Origin: Caulobacteraceae bacterium
GTDB lineage: Bacteria; Pseudomonadota; Alphaproteobacteria; Caulobacterales; Caulobacteraceae
Assembly: GCA_947456005.1 (NCBI GenBank)
Contig: CANGRP010000149.1
Location: 1-6,291, forward strand
Length of the DNA: 6,291 nucleotides
Reading direction: 5' to 3'
The position numbers and the translations under genes are program-made. The notes beneath the pieces are model-generated. The model saw nothing but the letters and a program-made list of their open reading frames with translations. It was not told the DNA's origin and ran no database searches. The first letter of the stretch is position 1; each line of letters opens with the position of its first letter. Below, in pieces: positions 5,503 to 6,291 of this stretch.

Positions 5503-6291
5503 TCAGTCCTTCTGGAGGGGTTGGGGCAGCCGGGCGGCGACCAGGCCGGCGATCTCCGCGCAAGCCCGGCGGGCCTCCGGGACCACGCCGCCAAAGGCCG
5601 TGAAGCCGTGGACCAGGCTGTCATAGCGTCGGTAGTCCACCGGCACGCCGGCGGCGGCGAGACGGCGGGCGTAGGCCTCGCCCTGGTCGACCAGGGGATC
5701 GAAGCCGGCGGTGGCGATCACCGCCGGGGCCAGGCCTGACAGGTCCTCGGTGCGGCCCGGCGCATTGCGCGGATCGGCGGGATCTCCGCCGGGCGGGAGA
5801 TAGTGGCCAACGAACCAGTCCATCGTGGCCCGGTCCAGGGGAAAGGCGTCCGCGAGGGCCGTCATGGACGGGGTCTCGCTGGCCAGGTCCACGCAAGGAT
5901 AGACCAGCAGCTGCAGGTCGGGTCCCGGCTCGCCGGTCCGCCGCATCTCCTGGGCCAGGGCGGCGGCGAACAGCCCGCCCATGGAGTCTCCGCCGATGGC
6001 CGCCCGCCCCGCAGGCGCGCCCAGGGCCCCGGCGTTGTCGCGGGCCCAGCGGAAGGCCGCCAGGACATCCTCGTATCCCGCCGGGAACCGGTGCTCGGGG
6101 GCCAGACGGTAATCCACGGACAAGACGGGCCCGCGAAGGGACTCGGCCAGGCGACCACAGAATCCGTCGGTGGTGTCGAGGTCGCCGATCACCCCGCCGC
6201 CCATGTGGGCGAAGACGAGGATGGGAATCTCCGGCAACGGCCGGGAGGGCCGGTAGAGGCGGGCGGGGCGGTCGCCCTCGCCGCCGGGAAC
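5503..6291 (-). CDS. Alpha/beta hydrolase, HSL (hormone-sensitive lipase) family, 5' end missing
   Basis: The frame is open to the right edge, giving 262 residues of C-terminal sequence; the start codon lies outside the window. The edge segment reads GDRPARLYRPSRPLPEIPI, which aligns with the usual lead-in to the oxyanion-hole motif, so the TTG at 6237 is not the true start. The product is probably a carboxylesterase or lipase-like enzyme of the Abhydrolase_3 type. In fragment numbering the triad is Ser103 in GDSMGG, Asp198 in GFDPLVDQG and His228 in LVHGF; YRLAPEHRFPAG is also typical. The oxyanion-hole motif is unusual: HMGGGV (29-34) where the family has HGGG followed by an aromatic residue. 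It is followed after three bases by the quinone-oxidoreductase-type gene. Substrate unknown; no signal peptide can be judged because the N-terminus is absent. Confidence 0.92.
   Translation of the reverse strand, partial: VPGGEGDRPARLYRPSRPLPEIPILVFAHMGGGVIGDLDTTDGFCGRLAESLRGPVLSVDYRLAPEHRFPAGYEDVLAAFRWARDNAGALGAPAGRAAIGGDSMGGLFAAALAQEMRRTGEPGPDLQLLVYPCVDLASETPSMTALADAFPLDRATMDWFVGHYLPPGGDPADPRNAPGRTEDLSGLAPAVIATAGFDPLVDQGEAYARRLAAAGVPVDYRRYDSLVHGFTAFGGVVPEARRACAEIAGLVAARLPQPLQKD
5507..5513 (-). promoter_or_regulatory. Ribosome-binding site of the MDR oxidoreductase gene
   Basis: The minus strand reads AGAAGGA, seven bases before the ATG at 5499-5497. It sits inside the last codons of the upstream hydrolase, which supports translational coupling of the pair. 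Confidence 0.65.

Noticed and set aside
4048..5739. A 563-codon open frame on the plus strand across rnpA, rpmH, the MDR gene and the hydrolase end
   Set aside because: It spans several real minus-strand genes and the promoter gap. Absence of stops is explained by high GC, and the product resembles no family.
5503..6237. A complete hydrolase starting at TTG 6237
   Set aside because: The frame continues to the window edge, and the extra 18 residues (ending RLYRPSRP) match the normal N-terminal flank of HSL-family enzymes, so the gene is simply cut off.

Overview
The window is uniformly GC-rich, and all seven genes lie on the minus strand, so transcription runs from high to low coordinates. 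The gene set and protein styles fit an alphaproteobacterium, plausibly of the Caulobacterales (Caulobacter/Phenylobacterium-like). The clues are a large YidC with a long periplasmic domain and an extended segment before its last membrane spans, an L34–RnpA–YidC–EngB cluster with no adjacent dnaA, and lipid and xenobiotic-type oxidoreductases nearby. The genus is an inference from sequence style only.

Right part, in transcription order: a hormone-sensitive-lipase-type alpha/beta hydrolase enters from the right edge with its 5' end missing (5503-6291). Only 3 bases later comes a zinc-free NADPH:quinone-oxidoreductase-type MDR enzyme (4516-5499). The two look like one transcription unit for catabolism or detoxification of small esters and carbonyl or enoyl compounds.

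Centre: a 93-base gap (4423-4515) carries a consensus-like promoter for the conserved housekeeping cluster. The cluster is rpmH (ribosomal protein L34, GTG start), rnpA (RNase P protein), yidC (inner-membrane insertase) and engB/yihA (ribosome-assembly GTPase, GTG start). The spacings are 34 bases, 12 bases and a 4-base overlap. The cluster links ribosome assembly, tRNA maturation and membrane-protein insertion. The small gene yidD, often found between rnpA and yidC, is absent here.

Left part: 45 bases after engB is an acyl-CoA dehydrogenase (169-1311). Its active-site arrangement is that of the long-chain (LCAD)/isovaleryl type: Gly sits at the usual C-terminal catalytic Glu position, and a Glu in an LPQERL motif is the likely base. 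It is followed by 168 bases with no gene, holding a GC-rich hairpin and a short imperfect tandem repeat.

I see no mobile element, CRISPR array, tRNA or rRNA, and no sign of a new defence or biosynthetic system. This is mostly an ordinary chromosomal region. The points of interest are fine-scale: start choice, gene order and active-site substitutions.
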